A DNA stretch of 64,000 nt from Acanthaster planci (lineage: Eukaryota; Echinodermata; Asteroidea; Valvatida; Acanthasteridae), in contig NW_019091634.1 in assembly GCF_001949145.1 (NCBI RefSeq), forward strand, positions 229,088 to 293,087, read 5' to 3'. The position numbers were made by a program, and so were the translations under genes. Every line of letters begins with the position of its first letter. The stretch's first letter is position 1. Below are positions 1 through 12,500 of the stretch, one piece after another. Under the pieces are notes generated by a model. That model was given only the letters and a program-made list of their open reading frames with translations. It was not told the origin of the DNA and made no database searches.

Positions 1-403
1 TTTTACTTGAGCTTATTTGCTATTGGTGAGATCCCAGAGACATGCCCATTTTTAAAACCATGTGAGTTACCATTATTACCAGTTGATATTTTGTGTTGGA
101 AACTGGAGGTATTTGCTTGCACAATTTTTGTGATCCACTAGGATTACTGGAGGAGATATACAACGTTACTTTCTGTACATTCTGTTTAGATGAAACAATG
201 TAGAATTAATGAGACTTGACAAATAACATGTAGATCATCTATTATGTGATAATTTAGTGGAGGATTTTGCTTTGTTCCATTCTCTCCATTCTCAGCCTTC
301 TTGTGCCTAGGTATCACTTGCCATCTTTTTGTTTTTCTTTCTTTAAATCAACTCTGCCTTGGTTGCGGACACCAAGTATTCGTGAACTCTGTGTCATACG
401 CAC

Positions 404-557
404 CACAATTTCTTTCATCAATCCCATTGGGGCAGTCCTCATCCCCGTCGCAAAGCCACTCTATAGGGATGCATTCGTGGGAGTTGCAAGGGTATGCATA
501 ACAATCAGGAACGCACTCAGGGCAGCATTTATTGTCGTCGTGTACTTCAACGTATCC
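404..557 (-). CDS. Gene A exon 41: VWC end and LDL-receptor class A domain 2
   Basis: Starts GYVEVHDDNKCCPEC, the end of a VWC module, then encodes CYAYPCNSHECIPIEWLCDG and CPNGIDERNC. Six cysteines and the DGDEDC acidic cluster fit an LDLa domain, with Ile in place of Ser in the usual SDE signature. It ends in phase 1 at a GTGCGT donor, so the transcript continues beyond the window. Bases 1-403 hold no exon I can support. Confidence 0.78.
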
Positions 558-3500
558 CTAGCAATTAAAAGTACAAAGAGATAAAGTGTAGATAATTCTG
601 CAATTTGAATTTATTACTGTAAAACAGATCATCTACTTTTGATAGCACATATTCGGACCTACCACTAATCAAATGAAGACAAACTGAAATCCAAGCTTCC
701 TTCCAAAGAAGTTTGTTAAATGTTTTTCCAAAGATGAGAATCTAACAAACTGAACGGAAGACTAATTAGCTAAAGCCAATTCTAAAATACATCTACACCG
801 TAGGTTGCAGTACTACTTCTAGTATACGCCAGTCCTCAGTTAAGAATCCACTTTTCAATCCACTTGAAAAATAGATACCGGAGGGCAGATAAGATCAGGA
901 CACGTGATGTTGTTGCATGTCCGGATGTAGCTGTTCTCATGTGGGCTTTTGCAGGTACACTTAATGCATAAGCTGTCATTCCACGTAGAATTCACCTAGG
1001 AGAGTGAGTACAAGAAGAGGTGAGACAAAATTCATAAAATTGTACAGAATGTGGTCGTATCAAAATGAAAAGCCAAAATTACGGTGTGTGGGGCAGACAT
1101 GAGAGTAACTGTCTTCTGCTTACCGGATAGCATTTTTCTTGAGGTTCATAGTAGCATCCAACGCACGCTACAAGAGAAAGTAAGCAAGCCTAAGTTGTGA
1201 TCTTTATTATTGAAGTTGTTCCTCTAGTTAGATAGGTGGTTCATTCCACGCCCCTTAATAACAACCTAATGTGGTGGCTGCATTTGAAAGAAACACATGC
1301 TTGATCGTGATGAAGTAAGATTTTCCTCTCATTTGGATTTGTGACTTGAGTAATTTACAAGAGGCAGTTTAGTGATTATATTACAGAGAGAATACTGTTT
1401 CAAAGCAAAGTGATGGACTTCGGCCATCACTGCTTAACCATTATAGCCCTTTCTTCGTTGCATGACAAGCACAGGTTTTCTTCCAATATGGCTAGCAGAC
1501 TTATGGCTGGTCGTAAGCACAAAACCAAAGTAATAATTCACAACATTGTTCAAACATCTTAAGTACTAAAACACTAAATCTTGAGTATTAAAACACTAAT
1601 TAATCAATCTTTCTATTGACAACTTTTAGGAAATGACTCCCAGTTCAACACTAAAGATGCAAATGTGCACTCTGAAGCAGAGATTCTTGCAAATCAAGGG
1701 TGAAACTTTTGCAAACTTTTGCTGTCCATACCAAAAGCTGGTCAATGTTTATCTAAAAAGGAAGGTCTATACTGAATAAACAGTTTATATTATGCGATCA
1801 ACTCTCGTTATAACAAAGTTGCAGGGACCAGACAAATTACTTAGCTATAACCAGGACTTTGTTTTACAAAAGAGTGGACAAACAAGGGAAAAAATGAGAA
1901 TTAAAGCAAGTGGGACTTGCAGAATTTGCTCTTTATAACAGTGTTTTGTTTTAACAGTGATCTTTTGATATCGAGAGAGGACTGCAAATCTTGTTGGATG
2001 GTGAAGCTTACGTTTGCAGTAGCAACATTCATGATCGTCATCGGGAGGCTCCAGGGTTTCCTCGTTTCGGCAAGTCAAGTCACAGGTTTTGTTGCAAATG
2101 ATGTTGCTGTCCAGACAGACACACATTGTGCAGGAGTTCTTCTGCCATTCGTCTCCATTCTGTTTGAAGACCAAAAAACAGTGAAAGCTCTCAAGGATTC
2201 TGATAACTTCACTGAAGACAATGGAGGTTTCACATGAGAGCATCTTTGGAATGCAATTTTTGTTGGCTACACTCCTTAAACATGTGTTTCAACTGACATT
2301 ATTTTCAGGTTTGTTTGCTATTTTGAAAGGTACATGTATTCAGGGTCCTTTGATTTCTATGTTTATGTTATTTCCACATCTCCCGAGCAGAACTCTGATA
2401 TTCATGGGAGAAAGTCTCAAAGCTGCACTGACTTATGCTCAAAATAAAGGAATTTGTTATACTTTATAATCTAAATTTCCTTTGCTTAGAGGCATTTTGG
2501 GGTCAGAATTATCCACAGGCAGATGAATAGTTAAGAACACAATATGGAACAACAGAGGAAAGTGAAAAATAGACAATTTTCAAACTAGCTCAACCAGATG
2601 AAAGATTTCATCACCTGGTGGGAGCCATCCTCGTCGATACAAGGACACTCAGTGGGTGGCACGCAGTGGGTGCCATTGAAGACCAGAGGTGGTTTGCATG
2701 CATTACAGTACTCAGATCCCGAGTCCTCAGGTGGGACCTTGCAATCAGTGACGTTGGTGCAGCACTGGGGGTCCTCAGTGTGGTCATAGGGATCGTCACA
2801 TTCTTTTTGAAAAATTGGGGAAAAGCTTAATAGCAGTGACATCAAATTTACACACAGGCTATTCTATATCTTTCATTAAAGGTAAAGAAATACTGCTGTT
2901 TACATTATTTTGAGAAAGCCATAAAGGTACTTTATGGAAAAATAATGTTTTCATTATCATAAGCACAAATTTCATACATCAATTTTCAAATGTGATGTAC
3001 AATAAAACCACAATGTGGCGAAGGTAAAGGAATAAAGTCCATCAGGTAGTCTCCAAAAGACCCACATCTGTCCAAGAAGTTAAGCCACAGATGATGATCC
3101 AAAAGGTGGGTTGTTTTACGACGAAGGAAAACTGGGAAACCAGGAGAAAAACCTTTGTGGCACGAGAGAGATCAAATGAACAACTTGACTCTACATAACT
3201 TATATGGCCTGGGAATCGAACCAAAGATCAGGTGTTGGGAGGCAAGTCCTCTAGGCACTCGGTACCCGTTCTACTCCTAATTATTTCTAAAGTAAAATTA
3301 AATTCTTTGAAAAACTGTTGTACCATTTTTTTATTTCTTTAAGTTTCCACACACATGTAGTTAGTTTTGGAATGCCTTGCCAGAATCAGTCACTTAAATT
3401 CAGTTACTTCCAATTTTTGTTTTATTCGTAGCTTTATCAATTGAAACTGTACATTAGGTTACATTGATGGTGGTTTTTATTTCCTTAAATTTTTGCATTC

Positions 3501-6500
3501 ATAATATTTGCAATTTTCATCGTTTCCTGTTTCCCTATTTAACCAGTTGGAGAGCCCTCGATATCATCTGACTATGCTTCTCTGGGGCAATCCAGCAGGA
3601 GCCAATTAAATATGGCATCCTTTATGTTTTTTTTTTCAAATGTTTAAATGTATCTTTGTGTATCGAATGTCTTTGTTAGTGTATACTGAAAAGTAAAATA
3701 AATAAAAAGAAACAAAACTGCCCCTAAACACTTGGGTACATTTGAAGTGCTTGTTAAAAACACATGCATATGATTAAACTTTCAGGCTGAAAGCAAAGCT
3801 GCCAGGACAGAAATGTTTCGAGTAAGGTCCTGTAAATTACAGTTTCTCAGGGTAAAAACCAGCTGTCTGTTGAAAACCCAACCCAACCTAACCCAACCCA
3901 ACCCAACCAAACCAAACCCAATCCTTACCCTAACCCTAACCAAACCTTAACCCAACCCTGAACCAACCCTTACCCAACCCTAACCCAACCCAACTGTGTT
4001 CCCTTCCAGGCAGCAAAATATCCACCAGTGATCAAATCAAGAACAACCCTCTACTCAGGAACAAAATAAAGGATCTAAATATAAACACTTACTGATGCAC
4101 TCGCAGCACTTATTTGGATCGGCATATTCTACAAGAGTTTCACCCTGGAAAAAAAAAGGACATCATAACAGTTTTCAGCAAAAGAAAAGATCTGAAGGAT
4201 AAAATGTTGAGGTTTTCTTTTATGCTTTCATTCCCAACGTCTCTTAATTCTTAACTTCTGCTGAATCCGTTTTTACTCAGAATGAAATTTGTCATCGGAA
4301 GATTACACGTAGCAGAGAGAATTATCGCTCAATATTTACAACATCCTTAAGGTGTTCACTTCGTCATGTTCAAACTTTAACCCCAGTTTCAATATCGATA
4401 TAAAGAGATGCGAACAGCACTGCCAATGAGATGCTTTCATATAGAAATGCTTCATAGTGACTGATGCAAAAACAAATGCACATAGTTGGCAAAGATGGAT
4501 CATGTTACCCTTTGCTGATTTTCTGCACTGACTCATTAAGACGCAAATATGGCGTGCTGGCATGACAACCATATCTGTCTTACTTAACACTAGAACACAC
4601 TCAGCCCATTCTACTCCTGAAGACTAAAGAATCAAACCCAAACTGTCAACAATAGCCAATGATGAATGAAATACGCTGAATTCAATTTAATACTTGTTTC
4701 AGCTTCAAGAAATAGTGCAGTTGTCTATGTATTAACATCTTGCCTGCTGCACCATTACTAGCATATGCCACATTGGATTGGGAAGAAAGGGGATATCAGT
4801 GTATGCCTCTCTTCTTTCGATTTGTTTAAAGCTCTGCCTGTTCTTGTTCCTTTGTTCTTCTGCTCTCAAGTAGTAACTGCTTTGAGTATTTGATGACGTT
4901 TGGAATTTTAGTTTGTGAGGATAAGTGTGTGCTGAATCTGCTTCATATATGGCAACTAGGCTCCAGTTACAAAAAATCTAAAGCAGTTGTTTTCCTCTTA
5001 AACCATTTAAACCACAAGTTTGGTGTGGCACTCACAAATCATGCTGTAGTAGAATGGTGTTGCCCGTGTCAGTACTCACCAAGATCGTATGGCGCCGAAG
5101 GCGCCAGATGGATAATTCTGCCCAAATGATGTAATTACCATGGGTGTCATTTGAGAAAGCGATACGCCTGCACAGTTTACTGTAATGTTTAGGCGCAGGC
5201 TCACCAGGTGCACAAGCCTGCCACGGTGCCTGCGCCTGTGCATTAATGTGTATTGCGCAGGCATATCGCTTGCTCAAATGGCGCCCAAGCGATTACAATG
5301 TTTTACGTGTATTCATGGTGAAGTTTGCCATCTTGCGCCGCTTCGTGGCGCTATACGATCTTTGGTACTCACCTCTTCACAGGTCTTGTGGCAGTCTTTG
5401 TGGCACACATACTTCTCGTCAATGCACTCGCATGTCTGACATTCGTCTGGAAACATGGTTGAGCCAGACTACCAAGATAAGAGGAAATTATCAATTAATC
5501 AGTGTACTACAATAGCTGCCCCTGTTTATGAAGCAATCTAGATGTAGGCGGGAACTGCTTTCATAAATTAGTCGATAATGGTCAAAACATACACACACCC
5601 ACCCATGTATACCTGTTTTACATACAAAGTGTGGACATTCTCCTTTGGTTAAGGAAACTTGAGGAAAATGCTCCTTTTTCTCCAATTAGGATAACTCTTT
5701 GGAGCTAAATTTTGATTATGATTTCCTGGACTGTTCCTCTTCATTCTGCCACAGATAACCTTGACCCCAAAATGCCTCTGAAACTGTTTTTCAGAGAGGG
5801 GAAACATTGTGTGGACATGTGCGAGTCCACACTACTCCATAGCACCCTATATTGTGTGGACTTCTTTTGTGTAGAGGTCCACACTATGTATGCCACGCCT
5901 GCACACATACTTGCTTTACAGACAAAGTGTGGGCATTCTATTTTTCTCCTGTGGTTAAGGAAACTTGAGGAAAATGCTCTTTTATCTCTTAACTAGGATA
6001 ACTCCTTCGAGCTGCATTTTTGATGATGATTTCCTGGACTGTTCCGTTTCATTTTGCCACTGATAACCTTACCTGTAAAATGCCACTGAAACTGTTTTTC
6101 AGAGAGCGGAAAACATTGTGCGGACATGTGCAAGTCCACACAATGCCATCATACCCTACATTATGTGGACTTCTTTTGTGCAGAGGTCCACATGACACGC
6201 CTGCACATAGGCACCACACAAAAGCAAAATACACGAAAATTCAAACTAGCATGAAGCGCACATACCTCACAAGCTGGGGTAGTTGCCGTGGGAAAATATG
6301 GTGTAGCTGTAAGTGAAATATTAAATAAAGAAACATGTAAATAAAAGTATTCAAGGAGAAGAAGCTTCCCAACAAATTGGTTCGTTTTGTTCTGTACCCA
6401 ACTGTATCAAAAATACTGTTTGGGGAAAACCACTGTGGTGGGAGTTTGTAGGAACATCATGCAATAAGCCTGCTTACCATATGGTTGTGACAACTGTAGA

Positions 6501-9500
6501 CGGCACACAAGAGGTCGAGACAGAGTTGTGGAATAGGCAGTGTGTGACATTATTCGACCAAAGAAATGAAATAAAAGGGCATCCGAAACTCTGAAATGTT
6601 AGTGTAGAATACCTTTTTTAGGTGCTTGCTCTAGTCCTTGAAACAAGTACTTCAATTCAATGTGTTTCATGCATGTGCAGCAATGTTTTTGACAACTGGG
6701 GTGTTGTGTTTTAATCACAAGGAGGCAATGGGCAAACTATGTGGTGCTAGAGTGAGACGGGCATTGCCAATGGTGGCAGAACGATTTTTAAAGTGGGGGA
6801 GGGGTCATTTGTGAGACCATCATGCATCAGGCAATATGCCAAAAGTTGAGGGGCTATTACCCCGACACAAAAAAGTGGAGGGGGGGGGCTGCTTCCGCTG
6901 CCAGTGGATATCATTGTACACCCGTCATGCCCACATGTGCGCTTATTATGGTATTATGGGTCTACTCTGCGACTCTACGCAGGGCATTCATGATCCAACT
7001 TTGCCGACTCTCTGTATCCATTGTGATGAAACATTTACCTCGGATTGCGAATGGTCGGGGACTGTTTAGCAATATTGTCTCTGTCTCTTGACATCGATAT
7101 GGAAACCTGGCTTTAATTTTTGAGGGGACACATGTATAGCAGTAACAATACTGAAACAAAAGGATTCAGAACAGCTTTCATAAAAAGTGCTTCTAGCCAG
7201 TCTTAGCAAAATTACGGCTTAATTGAAAATGCTGACATTGGCAGAATAACAGGCTTGAAACTGCAATAAAGGGTGTCTGTAGAACCATTCTGCTGACTTC
7301 CAATGATACATTATTTTGTTCAATTATACAGGTCAGGTGCAACAGGGACAAAGTGATGTCACACGTCAGACCCACATTTACAGAATGGCTCTTCTGCAAA
7401 ATGAAAACCCCCTGATATTGACCTTCAAGTTGATAATAATCACAGCAAATGCCCCAAATTACACTCTCCACTGGTGCTTAGTTGTTTACAAGTTTTGGAG
7501 TAAAAAGGCCCTTGACGAACTTCTCTCAAATAACAGAAATTTTCTGGGGCTGGAATTTATCATCAAACATTTCCAATTTGATGGTTCATCACAAATCTGT
7601 TTAAACATTTATCCACAGACGACTAATCCAGAATCAGAACAAAAGAAGCCATTACTGTAGAGGCAAATGCTCATGCAAAGGTGGTGCGCCCAACCCAAGT
7701 TGAAGTGCGTCCTCAAGAGACAGGCTGGAGTGAACTGTTTCAAAAGGGCTTGAGCATGTGCATGTCGTTCGCACCCAGAGTGGATAGGGAGTCCCAACTT
7801 GCCAAATTGCACGTATACCGTATGTGTTGCCACCACAATAATGGCATCTCATTGAATTGGTCTATTCAGATGCCTATAACTATTTCTGTGGGCTGGGGAG
7901 GAGTTTAAAACCCCTCTTGTTATTCTTGGAATTCACAGCTTACTTGTACAATCCGTTGGTTCACTGATGCAGCGGCCGAGGGAATCCGGTTTATTGCCAT
8001 AATTATCACAGTAACACTTTTGAGGACATGGTGTAAAATCTGGCAGACAAGTCACGCTACCGTAACAGTCCTTTTTACAAAAGCAGTTCAGAACGCAAGC
8101 TGAAAATATGAATAAAATGGTTACCCACATCATCATTTATTGAATTAAGACAGTTTACACAATAATGCATACTCTCACTGAAACCAAAACTGGGGAAAAA
8201 AATTGATCATCTGATTAATGAGCAACGTCCCTCAAACGAGTTTTAAAGCTGACAGTGAGAGTCAACGATTTTGAGAAACAGAAGGATGACCAGAAACAAA
8301 AGAAATAAAATCATACGTACGGGCTCTCGTCGTCATTGGCTGGGTCTGGTTTAACACTTCCGTCACGGGTTCTGTGAGGGAACAATTTGTTGATGAAACC
8401 CAATGTGAAATCTAGGATTTCTGGAATGGAACACGTTTGACATAATTCATTCCACCCCTGTGATATGAAGACCAAGAAATGGATCTTAGTATGACAGAGC
8501 AAACATTTGGAGGCTGTCAGTATTAACTACTGCATGAATCAGGCATTCAAGTGTTTAAAGGGTTAATGCAATCACTTTTTGGGGTGCCGTTCTTGAAAAA
8601 TGCATCACTGTCCTTCAATTAACTATATTTTTTATTCCTCCTTTAAACGGTTTACTGGTACACATGTAGTTTTGACATCATATGATATTTACTCATTTGA
8701 TTTCCATGGTAAGGCCAATTTCTAAGTTTGTGAACAAACCTGTGATATTTTTCCACAGAAACCACTGGAATTTAATATCATGCTGTTCTACATGTACTCT
8801 GTTGGCGAACGTAGCAATAAGCCAGTATTCAACCCTTTTTCCGATATGTTTTCAATGGGAAACGCTGGGTTCACAGTTTGAAAAGATAGTCCATATACAC
8901 TGAGTAGTGTTTTCTCTAACTGACATTACTGCAACAGTGCCCTCTTTTGTCTGGACAAACATAACAGTTCTCTAAATAATTGAAAAAGTCTGCTCTCCAA
9001 AAGGAGTTTAATTTGTTTTAATACACTGAAGAAAAGTAGTAAGTTATACACAGAGTGTGTGTGTTAGAAAATTTCATTGCTTAAAATATTCCAGAACAAC
9101 TTGCTTCAGGCTAGACTGAAATCCCAGGGTTTAATATTCTCCCTACCTGTGACCGTTGGTGTTGATGCTGGTAAAAGGAAACAAAACAAAATAGAGAATA
9201 TTGAAAGAAAATTAATATGTGCTTTGAGGTACACGCAGACGAGTTCATATGTAATATGGGTTTATCTTGTGTTCAAATTTTCAATAAAGAAATGTCGGTA
9301 CAATATGGCTTAATATATGTCAACTGGAAGGCAATATTCCAGAAAGCTACCTGGGATAAATACATGTATGTTTGTCATCATAATTTAAAAACTAAAGTAA
9401 GGCACTGTGATTCAGTAAAAAAGGACAAATCTGAGGGTTGAGTTGTCACGACAACTGTAGTTATTTGAGCTATTGAATAAGAAATGTAAGCACAAGTGTC

Positions 9501-12500
9501 AGTATGACATGAAATTAACTTATTTATGAGCTACACCAAATTTAGGTCACAACACAACATGAGGCAATGATCACTGCACTTAGGAAATAAAATTTTGTGT
9601 CTTTAATGCACAGGTTGCATGCTTCAGGCATGAACGTGATGTAAAAAAATGGTAACAATCCCAAATGAGGTTCAGTGCCAAGGGATGAGCAGCATTCGGT
9701 GATCAAAACTTCACAACTGAAACCTAACCTAGCAGTGCTTGTTACCAGCCAAAAAAAATCACGTCATTAACTCATCCGTCCCAATTTCCAGATTTTTTTG
9801 GGCTAAAAACCAGCTTTCAATTTAGCACTGGAAGCACTATGGTAGCAGTACTTACTTGAAAATCAAACAACTCTCCGGAAGAAACTCTTGGAGGATAACC
9901 TAAATGTTGCCTACCTTACCAATTCTTCAATCAATATTGCAACCCTTTCATTAATTATTAATAGACTTCCCCCACAGCACCTGATGCCAACACCGCACTT
10001 GCACGTACAATGACCCAAACGGGGAATCTTGGACCCATTTATAATCCAGCAAAACGAATCAGAAACCATTACTACAACAACCCCCCCTGGCATGCAGATG
10101 GTAAGACACATCAAATCCACCTTAACTGAACAGGGTACAGTGACTTGCCAAAATGAGCTTTCTTATACGCCAAAGCATAAATGACATCTCCTCCGATTAC
10201 TCTAAATACTCACGGATGTACTCGCAGCCGTTGAATGTCATGAGAAATTCGCTGCCATAGTCAGGATGGATTATATAGACATCCAGTTGGTAAACATATT
10301 GGAAGTTGATCGGAGACGAAACCTTAGCACCCGAGGGAGCATTGAATATCAGCGAGCCGTTTTTGTTGTGTACAGGAACAGCATCTGAAGAGTCACTCTC
10401 CTTCACTGTAAATGCCAGAGTGACTTCCGCTTGGCTCCCACGGTCAACTGTTATCACAAAAGACGTCACTTCGGCTGTGGGTACAAAAATCACTGACACA
10501 TGGGATCCATTGTAAGGGTTGTCCTCATCCAGTGGGGGGTTTACTGGCCGAAACCCAGTATCTTTGTCGATCGGATAGGGGATGTCCCTGTTGATTCGAA
10601 ACACTTTGATGGGCTCATAGTCATCCAGGTCATCGGAACAAGGCTCAAGAGTTGTCGTTGCTACTGGGGTGGTAACTATCGTGGTTGCTGGAGTTGTCAT
10701 TTCTGTAATTGAAAACAACCATGCTCAGAGAGAGTTATAAATATGTAGTTCAGAAGTAATGGGATTTTGCAAAGATCTACAGGGGCTTCTACGTGCATGT
10801 TGAAATGAAAAGATATCTAATGCTTCGCTCATCCATTTTGTTGAGATTCAGGCACAAACCCAGTAGTGATATCATTTCCTGAAATGGGAGCCAAACTTCT
10901 GAAACATAAATATTTGCATCTAACTATGTACTGTTAAGCATACCCTCACATCCGAGGAATTTGAACAGGTAGCTTTCATTTTTGTAAGACGTGATAATGT
11001 GGATCTTGATTCCCGTGATGTATTCAATAGCTGACGGTAAGTACATCTTCTCTCCAAAAGTGAAATCTCGAACAGGGTCTCCAACATCCCAGTTGATAGG
11101 GCTGAACTTGTCCGTTGAGGCTAACAGCACTTTGATGGCCACCTTTGCTTTGTCGGAGTTCCCGCCAATACTTCTGATGACAAAGGAGGCCAGTCTGATA
11201 TTAGGCCTGAAGAGTACCACCAGGCCGGCCCCACTGTAAGGGTTTCCTTCTGTGGAGTGGATTATGGGGCTCCAGGGGGTGTCAGGTGAAATCTCAGTCT
11301 GCGATATCGAGTCAAATCGCAAAACAGACACAGAGCTGTAGATGTCAAGGTCGTCGTTGCACTCCTCTGGAGTGGTGTTAGGAAAGACAGGTGTAATGGT
11401 GGGTCCTGGTGTTGTGGTTCCTGTTTTGAATGGAAGAAAAGTAATCTCACAACTAGCAAAGGGTCTTGTGGTTAATACATGTACCTTAAGATCTACACTG
11501 CTTACTTCTCTTTCATCTGTCTCATTTAAATGGGAGTAACTTTTCCCTATTTGGGTACGAGCTGGGCTATGTAAGGCCCATTCATCAACGCAGAGAAAAA
11601 AGAGAGAGACCAGGGCTTGAAATAGGGCTAATCATCACGTGACCAATAACTTGCTCCCTAGACAGCTGAATTTGTCATTTTACGGGAGCAACTAGCTCCC
11701 ATACAATATTAAAGACATATGTTCAAGAAAAAAAAAAGAAAGACCCAGGTCCTTGGTGTTGCTTTTGTTTAAATTAATGACACTGATAACTAATACGGCT
11801 TAGACTTTGGCATAGATTAAAGCCTTGATCAAGTTGTTATTTCTGTGGGTTGCACACTACATACAACTAGTAATAAGTACTTGACCAACCGGAACCTTAA
11901 ACATGTGCTTAGCAATAGTGACGCTCCGCAAAAAGTCGGGCACCCGGCCTTTATAACGTGCATATGCACACAGACGTAAAAGGGAACTAACTGCAGCAAT
12001 CAAGCATTTTCGAAATGAATGTATAAGGCTGAGACTTTGGTTTAGCTGGTTCAAGCTAGTTTGGAGCGTGGTTCAAAACCACATATTTCAAGCTATGTCT
12101 GGAACCAGCGAAACTGAAGTCTAAGCTGAATCCACTCAGTTTTGAATTTACACACAAGGGGCCAGTTTCCATACAATTGTGTATAAATTCCAGCCGCATC
12201 GATTCAGACCAAAGATCGCATAGCACCAAAGGAGCCAGATGGATAACTCTATCCAAAAGTTGTAATTACCATGGGCGCCATTTGAGCAAGCGATACGCCT
12301 GCGCAGTTTACGGTAATGCTTAGGCGCAGGCTCACCAGGTGCACGTGCCTGCCATGGCGCCTCCGCCTGTGCATTAATGTGCAATGTGCAGGCGTATCGC
12401 TTGCTCAAATAGCACCCATGTGATTACAATGTTTTACATGTATTCACAGTGAAGTTTGCCATCTTGCGCTGCTTCACGGCGCTATACGATCTTTGATTCA

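Noticed and set aside
1-403. A further gene A exon at the left edge
   Set aside because: A tiny candidate after CTAAACAG near 190 (ECTE) would fit the phase but is too short to support.
3866-3993. True telomere or chromosome end
   Set aside because: Units are irregular, only partly CCCTAA, and gene A exons lie on both sides. An interstitial minisatellite fits better.
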